From contig NZ_JAHLQK010000001.1 in assembly GCF_018919215.1 (NCBI RefSeq), positions 1 to 64,000 of the forward strand: DNA of 64,000 nt, read 5' to 3'. Every line of letters begins with the position of its first letter. Positions within the stretch are counted from its first letter, which is position 1. The notes beneath the pieces are model-generated. The model saw only the letters and a list, made by a program, of their open reading frames with translations. It made no database searches and had not been told where the DNA came from. Source of the DNA: Alkaliphilus flagellatus. Lineage in GTDB: Bacteria > Bacillota > Clostridia > Peptostreptococcales > Natronincolaceae. Made by a program: the position numbers and the translations under genes. This document shows, piece after piece, positions 63,760 to 64,000 of this stretch.

Positions 63760-63832
63760 TAATCTACCACCCTATTATATATTTTGTATATTTCAAGTAT
63801 ATAAAAAAAATTTATTTTATCATTGTACAATA

Positions 63833-63861
63833 TTGACAAAAATCAGAATAATTATTATTCA
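63833..63861 (+). promoter_or_regulatory. Candidate promoter of the last, partial gene
   Basis: TTGACA (63833-63838) and TATTCA (63856-63861) are 17 bases apart. The remaining gap between esterase and the partial gene is AT-rich and shows nothing else. Confidence 0.45.
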
Positions 63862-63948
63862 ATATAGACATAGCTAATGTTAGCTGAATTATATACTATG
63901 AAAACAAGCCTTATATAGAGTTTTATTTAAACTGAAAGGATGGAGAAT

Positions 63949-64000
63949 ATGAATATAAGTACAAATGAAATCAGTGAGATTATGAATTGGATATCTTCCT
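63949..64000 (+). CDS. Partial CDS, unknown (cut at window end)
   Basis: ATG 63949 is preceded by GGAGA. Only 17 residues (MNISTNEISEIMNWISS) lie in the window. No family can be assigned. Confidence 0.6.
   Translation, partial: MNISTNEISEIMNWISS

Overview
The window is a low-G+C, Gram-positive, anaerobic bacterial chromosome segment, most like an amino-acid-fermenting member of the Clostridia (Alkaliphilus/Tissierella-type relatives; the genus cannot be fixed from sequence alone). The evidence is the AT-rich composition, strong AGGAGG-type ribosome-binding sites, ferredoxin-linked 2-oxoacid oxidation, phosphotransbutyrylase/butyrate kinase, sigma-54 activators with PAS sensors, a cdaA-cdaR pair, and numerous intrinsic terminators. 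I saw no transposase, phage or CRISPR array.

Layout. 1-350: three tRNA genes (Met partial, Glu, Ser-CGA). 0.4-3.9 kb: a class III aminotransferase next to a protein related to cyanobacterial acyl-ACP reductase, then small ORFs. 4-15.5 kb: cdaA-cdaR and glmM, which usually sit together, are separated by a 7.7-kb block. The block holds a sigma-54 activator, a good -24/-12 promoter with palindromic upstream sites, ptb-buk, a ParA-like ATPase and a four-subunit 2-oxoacid:ferredoxin oxidoreductase (VorB type). A 14-bp direct repeat lies at each edge of this block. The block would convert branched 2-oxoacids to acyl-CoA, acyl-phosphate and acid plus ATP. 15.7-23.7 kb: a Crp/Fnr-type regulator and a nucleoside uptake operon (lipoprotein, ATPase, two permeases, an odd flavoprotein, a nucleoside phosphorylase). 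24-33 kb: NagZ-like lipoprotein, YuiF-like transporter, beta-CASP nuclease, chemoreceptor, DUF418 membrane protein and a prolyl-tRNA editing-type deacylase. 33-37.7 kb: a Bce-type peptide-antibiotic sensing and resistance module.

37.9-44.6 kb: system II cytochrome c biogenesis genes with a lipoprotein pentaheme nitrite reductase (NrfA) on the minus strand, then a second PAS/sigma-54 activator driving a two-subunit CoA-transferase from another -24/-12 promoter. 44.7-52.3 kb: thiamine-binding protein, ECF sigma/anti-sigma pair, TPM and LemA proteins, a nuclease-helicase, a VOC protein, and a MerR regulator fused to a zinc-ribbon methyltransferase. 52.5-64 kb is an antibiotic-response region: an MFS transporter; a leader with a 14-codon ORF that strongly resembles the macrolide-sensing ErmD leader; two terminators; hflX; a macrolide-phosphotransferase-like gene; a methyltransferase; a PadR-controlled SEDS (FtsW/RodA) protein; a MATE exporter; a coiled-coil protein; and an esterase. 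Two degenerate fragments of the SEDS gene lie on either side of the intact copy, in the same orientation, so homologous direct repeats flank the resistance genes.

The strongest candidate for an under-described system is the leader-controlled hflX-mph-methyltransferase unit at 54.8-58.5 kb. Second is the aminotransferase/acyl-reductase pair at 0.4-2.9 kb, which could make long-chain amines.
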